Position numbers and translations under genes: made by a program. The notes beneath the pieces were generated by a model. The model was not told the origin of the DNA, did not search any database, and saw only the letters and a list, made by a program, of their open reading frames with translations. This document shows, in pieces, positions 1 through 9,577 of a stretch of DNA of 64,000 bases (position 1 is its first letter; every line of letters starts with the position of its first letter). Source of the DNA: Collinsella sp. AK_207A (GTDB lineage Bacteria; Actinomycetota; Coriobacteriia; Coriobacteriales; Coriobacteriaceae); the NCBI RefSeq assembly GCF_902501965.1, contig NZ_CABWID010000010.1:310001-374000 (forward strand), in the 5' to 3' direction.

Positions 1-3000
1 TCCGTGAGCGTCAAGGCCGAGACCAAGACGGGTGCCTACTGGTCCACCCGCACTATTTTGCAGGCCCTCAAGACCGGTAACGGTTCCATCCCGCAGGGCA
101 TCACCCGCGATTACCCGCTGTATAAGGTACGCGGTCTGATTCTCGACGTGGGCCGCAAGACCTTCTCGCTTGAGTGGCTCCAGCAGATGAGCAAGCAGCT
201 CTCCTGGTTTAAGCTCAACGATTTCCAGGTGCACCTTTCCGACAACTACATTTGGGTCGAGGAGTACTCGGACGACACCGTCAACACTGCCTATAGCGGC
301 TTCCGTCTGGAGTCCGATATCAAGAAGGGTGGCAACAACGGTAAGAACAAGGCCGATCTGACGAGCACCGACGTGTGGTACTCCAAAGACGATTTCCGCA
401 AGTTCATTCAGCACTCGCGTGACCTCGGTGTCAACATCGTTCCCGAGTTCGATATGCCGGCACATTCCCTGGCACTCACCAACGTGCGTCCCGACCTGCG
501 TACTCCTAAGTCCATGACGCGTCGTGGCAACGACCACCTTAACCTGGCTCAGAAGTATGACGAGTCGCTCGAGTTCGCGCTTTCCATCTGGGATGAGTAC
601 CTCACCGGTTCCAACCCTGTCTTTGACAACCAGACCATGGTTCATATCGGCGCTGACGAGTACGAGGCCGACGGTAACGCATACCGCAAGTTCGTCAACG
701 ACCTCTTTGAGCACGTTGAGGCCTCCGGTCGCACTGCCCGCGTATGGGGCAGCCTTACCCAGATTAAGGGCGACGGCTCTGTCCAGGTTTCTGGCAAAGG
801 CGCCGCAGGCGAGCATCGTCAGATGAACCTTTGGAGTGTGGGTTGGGCCAAGATGGACGAGATGTACAATCTCGGCTTTGATCTGATCAATTGCGTCGAC
901 AGCAAGTACTACATCGTTCCCAACGCCGGCTACTACTACGATTACCTCAATGACAATACCGTGTACAACTCTGCCGTTAACTCCTATGGCAACGTTACGA
1001 TTCCCGCCGGCGACGAGCAGATGATCGGTGGTGCCTTTGCCGTCTGGAACGACATGTGCGGCAAGAAGGAAAATGGCATCTCCGAGTATGATGTCTACGA
1101 CCGCATCACCAACTCCGCTGGCCTGTATGCTGCTGCCACCTGGGGCAAGGGCACGGCCGATGTCTCCGCTGCAAAGGCTACTGCCAAGAAGCTCGGCGAC
1201 GCCCCCAATACCAACTTTGGTTACGAGACCACGGCCAATGCCGAGGGTACCGTCATGCAGCTTGGTATGGACGATGCCAACGATGCCTCGGGCAACGGCA
1301 ACAGCCTTAACCTGAAGTCTGCCAAGAACGCCGAGGTTGTCGACGTAGACTTCAAGAAGGCACTTGAGCTCAAGGGCGGCAAGAGCTATGTCACGCTGGA
1401 TTCCGATCTTGAGACCGCTGGTCTCGGTAACGATCTGCGCGTGAAGGTCAAGCGCACCGATGCCACGAGCGACAAGGACCAGATTCTGTTCGAGAGCCCC
1501 TATGGCTCCATCAAGGCCGTTCAGGCAAAGACCGGTAAGGTCGGTATTACCCGCGAGAACCATGACTACTCCTTCAACTACACGCTTCCCATGAACGAGT
1601 GGGTTGAGCTTGAGTTCAAGAACGAAGGCATGGGCAAGGTTTCGCTCTATGTGAATGGCGAGCTCAAGGAGACCATCGGTCGGGATGGCAACAATAAGCT
1701 CAAGGCCACCTGCATGTTCCCGGTCAAACGCATCGGCAGCAAGACGAATGCCTTCACGGGTTACGTCGATGATGTTCGTCTGACGCGTAACGCTACGTTT
1801 GCGACCACCATGCCGCTCGATAATGCCGAGCTCAAGGCCCGCTCCGTGCTCGCTGCCGGTGCGGACGATGCCGAGCTCGAGAAGCTCGTTGAGCGGGCTC
1901 GCGCTCTTGTCAACCAGGTCAACCCCAATGCCGCCGAGATTGCCAATCTCGCGCAGCAGATCAACGACCGCGTTGCCAACGTCAAGTACAAGCCTGCCGA
2001 TTACCGCAAGCTCGACGCCCTGCTCGCCGCAATTCCTTCCGACCTGTCCGTCTATACCGACGAGTCCGTTGCGGCACTCACATCTGCACGCAATAGCATC
2101 CAGCGCGACCTGCCAGTGAGCATGCAGGATACGGTTGATGCCTACACGAAGACGCTCACCGAGGCAATTGAGGGCCTCGAGCTTAAGTCTGCAGACAACA
2201 ACTTTGCCCAGGGCGTGACCGCTACAGCCTGCTCCGAGGAGAAGACCGGTGAGACCGCTCCCAACGGTCCTGCTGCGGCTGCCGTCGATGGTGACGAGTC
2301 CAGCTTCTGGCACAGCAAATGGAGCGCTCCTGCCGACAATACCATGCCTCACTGGTTCAACGTTAAGCTTGCTGCTCCCGCCAAGGTGAGCGGTATGGTG
2401 TACGTGCCGCGTACCGGTAGCTCCAATGGCCGCTTGACCAAATACCATGTCGAGGTAAGCACCGACGGTGGTAGCACCTATACGAAGGTTGCCGAGGGTA
2501 TGCTCGAGTCCAGTGCGGGCGCCAAGAACATCGCCTTCGACAAGCCTGTTGCCGCCGCAACCGACGTCAAGCTCTACTTTGACGAGACCGACGGCGACTC
2601 TGCCGCAAATAGGAACAAGTTTGCAACCGCGGGCGAAATTCGCGTTCGCGTCATCGACGAGACGGTTGACCTCGATGGTCTTGCCGCTCTGATCGAGCAG
2701 GCCGAGGGCCTCGACAAGAATTCGTACACGACGGCTACCTGGAAGAAGCTCGAGAGCGCGCTTGCCGATGCCAAGGATGTCGCGGCGAGCGATAACCCCA
2801 CGTTCGAAGCTGTGAACGACGCCAAGGCCAAGCTGCGTTCCGCGATGCTGGGCCTGCGCCCCGGTACTCCGGATCCCGTTACTCCCGACCCCGACAAGCC
2901 CAACCCGGACAAGCCGAATCCGGATAAGCCCAACCCCGACAAGCCCAACCCCGACAAGCCGGGCGCTTCTGATGGCGGCAATGGCGGCTCCGGTACCGCT

Positions 3001-3168
3001 GGGTCCAACAAGGGCGATTCGACTACGGGCAACAAGGGCGATAAGAAGCCTGGCACTCTGGTTAAGACCGGTGATGATCAGGCAATGTACATCGCGGCCG
3101 CGGGTGTCGTGGGCTTGCTTGTCGTCGGCGCCGGCGTGGTCCTGCGTATCAAGAACCGTCGTAAGTAA
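1..3168 (+). CDS. Cell-wall-anchored GH20 glycosidase (beta-N-acetylhexosaminidase / lacto-N-biosidase-like), 5' end outside window
   Basis: The reading frame is open back to base 1, so the signal peptide and N-terminus lie outside the window. Numbering here starts at the codon at base 4. Residues 1-385 are a GH20 TIM barrel: the stretch RGLILDVGRKTFS, the HLSDN motif and HIGADE, whose D218-E219 are the catalytic Asp-Glu pair used in substrate-assisted hydrolysis. The HLSDNYIWVE stretch looks closer to lacto-N-biosidases than to ordinary hexosaminidases, but specificity is inferred. A LamG-like domain (about 405-610), a helical segment, an F5/8-type-C/CBM32-like domain (about 735-880) and a FIVAR-like module follow. 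Then come an NPDKP linker, an atypical sorting motif LVKTG (1019-1023), a membrane helix and a KNRRK tail. GH84 starts 43 bases downstream, suggesting an operon acting on extracellular host glycans. Confidence 0.88.
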   Translation, partial: SVSVKAETKTGAYWSTRTILQALKTGNGSIPQGITRDYPLYKVRGLILDVGRKTFSLEWLQQMSKQLSWFKLNDFQVHLSDNYIWVEEYSDDTVNTAYSGFRLESDIKKGGNNGKNKADLTSTDVWYSKDDFRKFIQHSRDLGVNIVPEFDMPAHSLALTNVRPDLRTPKSMTRRGNDHLNLAQKYDESLEFALSIWDEYLTGSNPVFDNQTMVHIGADEYEADGNAYRKFVNDLFEHVEASGRTARVWGSLTQIKGDGSVQVSGKGAAGEHRQMNLWSVGWAKMDEMYNLGFDLINCVDSKYYIVPNAGYYYDYLNDNTVYNSAVNSYGNVTIPAGDEQMIGGAFAVWNDMCGKKENGISEYDVYDRITNSAGLYAAATWGKGTADVSAAKATAKKLGDAPNTNFGYETTANAEGTVMQLGMDDANDASGNGNSLNLKSAKNAEVVDVDFKKALELKGGKSYVTLDSDLETAGLGNDLRVKVKRTDATSDKDQILFESPYGSIKAVQAKTGKVGITRENHDYSFNYTLPMNEWVELEFKNEGMGKVSLYVNGELKETIGRDGNNKLKATCMFPVKRIGSKTNAFTGYVDDVRLTRNATFATTMPLDNAELKARSVLAAGADDAELEKLVERARALVNQVNPNAAEIANLAQQINDRVANVKYKPADYRKLDALLAAIPSDLSVYTDESVAALTSARNSIQRDLPVSMQDTVDAYTKTLTEAIEGLELKSADNNFAQGVTATACSEEKTGETAPNGPAAAAVDGDESSFWHSKWSAPADNTMPHWFNVKLAAPAKVSGMVYVPRTGSSNGRLTKYHVEVSTDGGSTYTKVAEGMLESSAGAKNIAFDKPVAAATDVKLYFDETDGDSAANRNKFATAGEIRVRVIDETVDLDGLAALIEQAEGLDKNSYTTATWKKLESALADAKDVAASDNPTFEAVNDAKAKLRSAMLGLRPGTPDPVTPDPDKPNPDKPNPDKPNPDKPNPDKPGASDGGNGGSGTAGSNKGDSTTGNKGDKKPGTLVKTGDDQAMYIAAAGVVGLLVVGAGVVLRIKNRRK
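2890..2961 (+). repeat. Tandem 15-bp repeat encoding Pro-Asp-Lys-Pro-Asn wall-spanning linker
   Basis: Five near-identical 15-base units encode a charged proline-rich linker between the last FIVAR-like module and the sorting signal of the GH20 protein. Such linkers usually span the peptidoglycan. Third-position differences between units show it is not a very recent expansion. Confidence 0.8.
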
Positions 3169-3211
3169 TACGACGGCTTGCGAAGAATCGTTAAAAGAGA
3201 GGGTCTCTGAG

Positions 3212-6200
3212 ATGAAGAAACGGATGTGTGCCAAGCTGCTCGCTGTTGTGGCAGTTGCGCTTGCCTGCTTGGGCTGCTTGGTTCCGTTGCAGGCCAATGC
3301 CCAAGAGGCATCGGCCGACTATAAGCTGTATCCCACACCCCATAGCATGGTGTACGGCGAGGGCGCGCAGACCCTGCGCGCCAAGGCAAGCGTGCTCACG
3401 GAGTCTGGCATCGATGCCGACACCAAGCGCCGTCTGGATGAAACCCTGGCACTGAAGGGCATCAACGCCACGAGCGTTGATGCCGTTCCGGCCAAGAGCA
3501 ACGTGACTACGGTGCTCGTGGGTGTTAAGGGCTCTGGCGGCGCGGTCGACACCTATGTCGATCAGCTCGTCCAGAGCGGCAAGCTGTCCTATACGGAAGG
3601 CTTGTTTGACAAGACCGATTCCTATGTACTGGCCTCGCTGCCTTCTGAGGGCAACGAGCCCGACCGCGTTATTGTGTTGGGCAAGACCACCGACGCTGCC
3701 TACTACGGCCTGACCACGCTCTATCAGATCCTGCAGCAGACTCCCGATGCCAAGCTGCGCAGCTTTACCATGTCCGACTATGCTGACGTGGTGACGCGCG
3801 GTTTTATCGAGGGCTACTACGGCAATCCGTGGAGTACCCAGGACCGTGTGAACCTTATGCAGTGGGGCGGCTACTACAAGCTCAACGCTTATGTATATGC
3901 TCCCAAGGATGACCCCAAGCACAATTCCAAGTGGCGTGAGCTCTATACCGAGCAGGAGCTGACCGAGAAGATCGAGCCCCTGGCCGAGGCCGGCAATGCC
4001 TCCAAGTGCCGCTTCGTGTTCGCGCTTCATCCGTTTATGCACAACCCCATCACGAGCTCCAACTACGACGCGTCCGTAGCTATCCTCAAGCAAAAGTTCA
4101 CGCAGGTTATGGATCATGGCGTCCGCCAGATTTCCATTCTTGCCGATGACGCCGGCAACCAGGGCAGTGCTCTGTACACCAGGCTTTGCAAGGATATGAC
4201 CGACTGGCTGCACGAGAAGCAGGCCGAGAAGAATCCCGACGGTTCGCTTAAGTATCCCGGCCTTAAGGACACGCTCATCTTCTGCCCCGTGAACTACATG
4301 GGCTGGGGCGAGTCTTGGTATGCCAACCTGCCCAAGACCGTCCAGGTCATCAATACCGGTGGTCGCGTGTGGGGCAAGGTCGACAACAACTTTACCTCTG
4401 CCTTTACGAGGAACTCGGGCGTTGCTCCCTTTATGTGGATCAACTGGCCGTGCACCGACAACAGCAAGGACACGCTGTCCATGGGCGGCTACGAGAATGC
4501 TCTGGGCACCGACGTTCAGCCTGGTAAGGTTCAGGGCGTCGTGCTCAACCCGATGCAGCAGTCCGAGCCTTCCAAGGCTGGCATCTTCATGAACGCCGAC
4601 TTCTCTTGGAACCTGTGGAAGAGCCAGGAGCACGCCGATCAGGCTTGGGAGGACTCGTTCTCCTATGTCGATCACAACTCTCCCGTTGCCACCAAGGGCT
4701 CCAGTGCTCTGCGCGAGCTCAGCCGTCACATGAAGCGCTATACCGGCGGCGGTGTTGTCTTTGAGAGCCGCGAGTCTGCAAACATTAAGGATCAGCTTCG
4801 CGCCTTCCAGGGCAAAGTTACCTCTGGCACCGCTACGGCCGAGGACTGTGACCAGATGATCAAGCTCTTCGGCGACCTGCAGAAGGCTGCGAAGACCTAT
4901 CGCTCCAACGCGGGCAACAAGGCCATGCTCGACCAGATCGTCTACTGGATCGACACGTGGGATGACGTTACGAGCGCTGCCATCTCCGAGCTTCAGGCGC
5001 TCAAGGCCGATCTTTCAGGTGACAGCTCCCAGATGCTCTCCAAGTATTCCGAGGGTTCCGAGGCGCTCGCCGCCTCGCGCAAGCACGGCTTCCACTATGT
5101 TGATCACACCGAGTATGCCTCGGTGGGCAAGGCATACATCATGCCGATGCTCAATGCCCTTAACGACTATCTTGGTCAGCGCGCCACAGTTGCGACCAAC
5201 CCCAACGCCGACACCACGCGTTTTGTGACCAGCCGCACCGACACTCCCGAGGGCAAGGTCGAGAGCGTCTTTGACGGCAAGGCGACGACGGGCCTTGTAT
5301 ACAAGAACCCCAACAAGCTCACGGCCGGTACCTACTTTGGCATGATCAAGAGCAAGCCCTTCGATCTTACCAACGTGACGTTTATCCAGGGCAACGGCGC
5401 CGACTACATGCAGCATGCCAAGCTCCAGACCTTCGACGGCAAAAACTGGAACGACGTTGAGGGCCAGGGCAACCTGACCGGCACGACCGTTACCGTTACC
5501 GGCTTGGATATCAAGGGCGTCTACGGCGTCCGTCTGATTGCCACGCAGAACAACAGCCGCGACGCCTGGCCGACGATCTACGAGATTCAGGTCAACAAGG
5601 AAGACAAGACTCCCGAGGGTCAGCCCGTTGCGGGCACCGTGACCATCGATGGCCAGGTTCTGGCCGGCCAGTCGCTCTCCAACGTCAACGATGGCAATGT
5701 TTCGACGTATGCCCACCTCCAGTACAAGAAGGGTCTCTCCCAGGGCGATCCCGAGTACGACATCCGCGACACCACGCAGCCCAACGCTACCGTGACCCTC
5801 ACGTTTACCAAGCCGTCCGAGGTCGATACGTTTACGTTCGTGCAGGCAGCGCGCAACGGCAACGAGCCCACCTCTGGTGATGGCATCAACGCCGGCGTGC
5901 TCGAGTACCAAAACGAGGCCGGCACGTGGATTAAGGCTGGCGATATCGACGGCACTGCTACGCAGACTATCACGCTGCCCAGCGCCGTTAAGGCAAAGGC
6001 CATTCGCGTAAAGAACACCACGGCCACCAAGTCTTGGTGGAAGGTCTATGAGCTTTCCGCCACCAAGGGTGCAACCTCCGCGACCGAGCCCACCGCTACG
6101 GTTACGAGCACGGGCTTGGATGTGTACCAGTCCTACGCGCTTTCCCGCGTAGTCGACGGCAGCGAGGATACGTACGCTTGGGTTAAGCACAACTCCGGCG

Positions 6201-9200
6201 GCGGCAACATCAAGAGCGGCGACACCATCACCGTCACCTACTCTGCCCCCAAGACCGTGGGCCACGTGCGCTATGTCCAGGGCAGCGACAAACTCTCGGC
6301 CGGTGCGCTCGAGTACACCGTCGATGGCACCAACTGGGTCAAGTGCGGCGACATCAACTCCGATCTTGAGCAGGAGTTCGACTTCGAGAATGTCCAGATT
6401 CGCGGCATCCGCGTGCGCTCGACTGCAGACACGCAGTTCTGGTGGAAGGTCTGCGAGATCGCAACCTCTAAGGGCAAGGAAGCCAGCACCGGCACCATCC
6501 GCTCCGACATCTCCGGTGTGAGCCTCAAGGCCACGGCCGAGGACGGCAACGTCAAGCTCTCCGACGGCACCGTCTCGTTTGGGCCCGGTAACTACCTGGC
6601 GGTTGACTTGGGCGCCGTGCGCAACGATGTTGCTATCAACACCGACGATATGACGCTCCCTGAGGGCGCCAAGGTCGTGTACTCGCAGAATGCGCTCGAG
6701 TGGCTTGACTACGCCAGCGCTCAGAAGCCTGTCCAGGCTCGCTTCGTGGGCATCAAGGCCTCCGCTGCATGTGACGTGTCCTTCACCAACTTCTCTGCCA
6801 GCTACAAGACGGTTAAGGCTCCCTCTTATGTGAAGGGCGACCTGGGCAACTTTGACGCCTCGAAGATCTTCGACGGCGATCTGTCCACGACCTTCAAGAA
6901 CACCCAGGGTGCCACCGAGGGCAACACAATCGTGTTCGACCTTGGTCAGGAGCGTACGATCAACTCCGTTGCGTACTATGTGCCCGAGACCACGTATGAT
7001 TTCATCCGCAAGGGCGTTATCGAGGTTGCCGACAGCCCGGACGCTGCCGATGGCGAGTGGACCGAGGTTCTCAAGATCAACAGAGCCGACGCTCAGATCT
7101 CCAACACCTTTAACAGCGACACCGCCAAGACCGCCGCTTGGCTTACGCACGATACCAAGAACCCGGGCAACATGTGCACGGCCAACCCCAAGACCGAGGC
7201 CACCGCTGCCAACGAGAACGATCCCAACGGCACCGAGAAGCTCAACGTGACCGGTCGCTACCTGCGCATTCGCTTTACCGCGACCTACACGCAGCGCTGG
7301 ATCGAGATCGGTGAGATTCGCATCAACGACGGCGAGTATGTAAGCACCTACGGCGATGCCGACTTTGATTCCTCGAGCACCGAGGTGAAGGGCAAGACCC
7401 CTGCCAACCTTGCCGATGGCGACACCAAGACCGCTTGGCAGCCGCAGGACAACAAGGGCACTCTGATGTATCACGTTTCCGAGCCCATTGCCGAGGGTGG
7501 CAAGGTGCACTCGGGCGTTCGTATCGTTTCTGCCGGCACTCCTTCCAATGCCAAGGTGACTGCTACGGTCTACACCGATGCCGCCTACAGCAAGACGGCA
7601 GATGTCGAGCTGGGCACGCTCAACCAGCCCGTGAGCGAGTTCTGCTTTGGCACGCGCGCCCGTGCTGCCGGTTCGACCTTCTCGGCCGTTAAGGACATCA
7701 AGGTTACGTGGGACGGTGCCACCCCCGAGATCGCCGAGTTCTTCTTGATTGATGACGCCAATCCTGCCGACACCACGGCGCTCCAGAATGCTATCAATGA
7801 GCTCAAGGACAAGGACGTGAACGGCTGGACCAAGTCGACCGCCGCCGCCTTTAAGAAGGCCCTTGCCGATGCTCAGGCAACGCTGACCAACGATAAGGCC
7901 ACGCAGACGACGGTTGATTCCGTCACCGCCGCCCTGAGGTCTGCCAGTGCTGCCGGCGTGGAGAAGTATGCAGGCGCGGACCTTCCGGAGAAGGTCTCAA
8001 ACGACGATGGCCAGTACACCGTCGCAAGCTATCAGGCATATGCGGACGCGTATACCGAGGCCGAGCAGGCATTCGCCAATCCCGATGAGCTTGCTAGGGC
8101 CCAGGGCGAGGCTTTGCTTGCCGAGGTTGTGGCCAAGCAGGATGCCCTGGTCTACGACCAGAGTGCTTTGCAGCGTGCCGAGGTCGCTTTGGCCGACGCC
8201 AAGCTGCTGTATGGCGATGCCGACGCTGCCGCCGATAAGTACACAACCGACAGCGCCGCTGCCTATCGCGATGCGCTGAGCGCGCTTGAGAGCTTGATCG
8301 CCGACACTAAGGCCACGCCGGCTCAGCTCAAGGCCGCCCAGGCTGCGCTCGAGGACGCCGAGGGCAAGCTGGTCGACGCCAGCGAGCTCAAGGCCGCCCG
8401 CGCTGAGTTCAAGAAGACCAACGGTAAGCTGTATACCGAGGACTCTTACAACGCCTATAAGGTTGCCTACGATGAGTCTGCCGCTGCCCTTAAGAACGGC
8501 ACGGCCGAGGAGGTTGCCGCCGCGACCACCAAGCTCAACGACGCCAAGGCTGGTCTTGCCCTGCGTGAGGCTGTCGACCTGAACAAGGTGATCGCCGAGG
8601 CCGAGAAGCTCGATCAGGCTGACTACACCGAGGCGAGCTGGGCGCCCCTGGCCGCCGCCATCGAGGCTGCCAAGGCCCCGCACGATTCGGCCGCCGACGC
8701 CGACTTGGCCCAGGCCATCACCAATGCCAAGGCCGCACTGGTTAACGTCAAGGCCCTTAAGGCCGATATCGCTTCTGCCAAGAACGCTCCAGCCGAGGAC
8801 TACACCGAGGATTCGATGGCCCAGCTCAGCGCTGTCCTCGCCGAGGCCGAGGGCGTTCTTAAGAACGGCTCTGCCGATGACGTTGCCGCTGCGCGCGCCA
8901 AGATCGCCGACGTGCTGAAGGCCCTGGTAAACGTGAGCGCGTTGAAGGACGCGATCGCCAAGGCCGAGAACCTGGACACCGCCAACGGCACCGACGAGCA
9001 GAAGGCACAGCTCGCCGATGCCATCGCCGCCGCCAAGGCTCTGCTTAAGAGCGGCTCTGCCGACGAGGTTGCCGCTGCGATCGACGCGCTCAACGCCGCT
9101 ATGGCAAATCTGGGCGGTTCTGGCTCCATCAAGCCCGAGCAGCCTGGTACGCCCGCCGGCAGCGGCCCCGCCGCGGCGAAGCCGTCCGGTTCTTCCAAGA

Positions 9201-9313
9201 AGGACCTTCCCCGCACCGGTGACGCGTCGCTCCTGGGCGCCGTGATCGCCGGCGGTTCCGGCGTCGCCGCCCTCGCGGCGGCCCGCGCTATTAACCGCAA
9301 GCGCCGCCGCTAG
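3212..9313 (+). CDS. Secreted LPxTG-anchored GH84 beta-N-acetylglucosaminidase (hyaluronidase/NagJ-like), multimodular
   Basis: A 2033-residue enzyme starting at ATG 3212 behind AAGAGAGGG. The Sec signal peptide is about residues 1-31 (ending near ANAQEA). A GH84 N-terminal alpha/beta domain precedes the catalytic barrel, which begins at RGFIEGYYGNPW. The adjacent aspartates D312-D313 in ILADDAGN match the catalytic pair of GH84 O-GlcNAcase/NagJ enzymes, so it should remove terminal beta-GlcNAc from mucin or other glycoproteins. Several F5/8-type-C (CBM32-like) domains cover about 660-1500, followed by about seven FIVAR-like helical modules (1520-1970) whose bases are rich in GCC/AAG codons. 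LPRTG (1999-2003), a hydrophobic helix and a KRRR tail end the protein. It lies 43 bases after GH20 and is closed by a strong terminator. Closest analogues are the multimodular clostridial GH84 enzymes. Confidence 0.92.
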   Translation: MKKRMCAKLLAVVAVALACLGCLVPLQANAQEASADYKLYPTPHSMVYGEGAQTLRAKASVLTESGIDADTKRRLDETLALKGINATSVDAVPAKSNVTTVLVGVKGSGGAVDTYVDQLVQSGKLSYTEGLFDKTDSYVLASLPSEGNEPDRVIVLGKTTDAAYYGLTTLYQILQQTPDAKLRSFTMSDYADVVTRGFIEGYYGNPWSTQDRVNLMQWGGYYKLNAYVYAPKDDPKHNSKWRELYTEQELTEKIEPLAEAGNASKCRFVFALHPFMHNPITSSNYDASVAILKQKFTQVMDHGVRQISILADDAGNQGSALYTRLCKDMTDWLHEKQAEKNPDGSLKYPGLKDTLIFCPVNYMGWGESWYANLPKTVQVINTGGRVWGKVDNNFTSAFTRNSGVAPFMWINWPCTDNSKDTLSMGGYENALGTDVQPGKVQGVVLNPMQQSEPSKAGIFMNADFSWNLWKSQEHADQAWEDSFSYVDHNSPVATKGSSALRELSRHMKRYTGGGVVFESRESANIKDQLRAFQGKVTSGTATAEDCDQMIKLFGDLQKAAKTYRSNAGNKAMLDQIVYWIDTWDDVTSAAISELQALKADLSGDSSQMLSKYSEGSEALAASRKHGFHYVDHTEYASVGKAYIMPMLNALNDYLGQRATVATNPNADTTRFVTSRTDTPEGKVESVFDGKATTGLVYKNPNKLTAGTYFGMIKSKPFDLTNVTFIQGNGADYMQHAKLQTFDGKNWNDVEGQGNLTGTTVTVTGLDIKGVYGVRLIATQNNSRDAWPTIYEIQVNKEDKTPEGQPVAGTVTIDGQVLAGQSLSNVNDGNVSTYAHLQYKKGLSQGDPEYDIRDTTQPNATVTLTFTKPSEVDTFTFVQAARNGNEPTSGDGINAGVLEYQNEAGTWIKAGDIDGTATQTITLPSAVKAKAIRVKNTTATKSWWKVYELSATKGATSATEPTATVTSTGLDVYQSYALSRVVDGSEDTYAWVKHNSGGGNIKSGDTITVTYSAPKTVGHVRYVQGSDKLSAGALEYTVDGTNWVKCGDINSDLEQEFDFENVQIRGIRVRSTADTQFWWKVCEIATSKGKEASTGTIRSDISGVSLKATAEDGNVKLSDGTVSFGPGNYLAVDLGAVRNDVAINTDDMTLPEGAKVVYSQNALEWLDYASAQKPVQARFVGIKASAACDVSFTNFSASYKTVKAPSYVKGDLGNFDASKIFDGDLSTTFKNTQGATEGNTIVFDLGQERTINSVAYYVPETTYDFIRKGVIEVADSPDAADGEWTEVLKINRADAQISNTFNSDTAKTAAWLTHDTKNPGNMCTANPKTEATAANENDPNGTEKLNVTGRYLRIRFTATYTQRWIEIGEIRINDGEYVSTYGDADFDSSSTEVKGKTPANLADGDTKTAWQPQDNKGTLMYHVSEPIAEGGKVHSGVRIVSAGTPSNAKVTATVYTDAAYSKTADVELGTLNQPVSEFCFGTRARAAGSTFSAVKDIKVTWDGATPEIAEFFLIDDANPADTTALQNAINELKDKDVNGWTKSTAAAFKKALADAQATLTNDKATQTTVDSVTAALRSASAAGVEKYAGADLPEKVSNDDGQYTVASYQAYADAYTEAEQAFANPDELARAQGEALLAEVVAKQDALVYDQSALQRAEVALADAKLLYGDADAAADKYTTDSAAAYRDALSALESLIADTKATPAQLKAAQAALEDAEGKLVDASELKAARAEFKKTNGKLYTEDSYNAYKVAYDESAAALKNGTAEEVAAATTKLNDAKAGLALREAVDLNKVIAEAEKLDQADYTEASWAPLAAAIEAAKAPHDSAADADLAQAITNAKAALVNVKALKADIASAKNAPAEDYTEDSMAQLSAVLAEAEGVLKNGSADDVAAARAKIADVLKALVNVSALKDAIAKAENLDTANGTDEQKAQLADAIAAAKALLKSGSADEVAAAIDALNAAMANLGGSGSIKPEQPGTPAGSGPAAAKPSGSSKKDLPRTGDASLLGAVIAGGSGVAALAAARAINRKRRR
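9170..9313 (+). repeat. Sorting-tail cassette, copy 1 (144 bp, end of GH84)
   Basis: The last 144 bases, coding for an Ala-Lys-Pro-Ser-Gly-rich spacer, LPRTG, the hydrophobic helix and the basic tail, are almost identical to the ends of GH95 (14519-14662) and GH29 (18773-18916). By eye, copy 1 differs from copy 3 at about 5 positions and from copy 2 at about 10. The tail is much more GC-rich than the enzyme body. Confidence 0.85.
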
Positions 9314-9333
9314 TCGCTCGCTGCATACGAGCC

Positions 9334-9367
9334 AAAGGGACGTCCCTTCGGGGGCGTTCCTTTTTTT
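9334..9367 (+). terminator. Rho-independent terminator after GH84
   Basis: AGGGACGTCCC and GGGGCGTTCCT pair (with G-U pairs) around a TTCG tetraloop and are followed by a run of T. It closes the GH20-GH84 unit. Confidence 0.85.
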
Positions 9368-9577
9368 GTGGTTGCACGGCGTTGTCGGTATCTTTTATCG
9401 AATACCAGTATGTAACAAAACAAAAGGTAGATACCCCTGCTTTTACCGTTTACGTCGCAAAAGCGACCGCTCGTCTATGTGAATGACCCCATGGCAGTCG
9501 AGTGGCACTCATGTCCGTAAAATGGGGTGTCTGATATATCTGCAACATACCCTTACTCGGGGGAAGGAGAAGAAGGT

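Noticed and set aside
2972-3211. 80-residue N-terminal extension of GH84 overlapping the end of GH20
   Set aside because: It would bury the signal peptide and lies in another frame over the GH20 sorting region; ATG 3212 has a ribosome site and a proper signal peptide.
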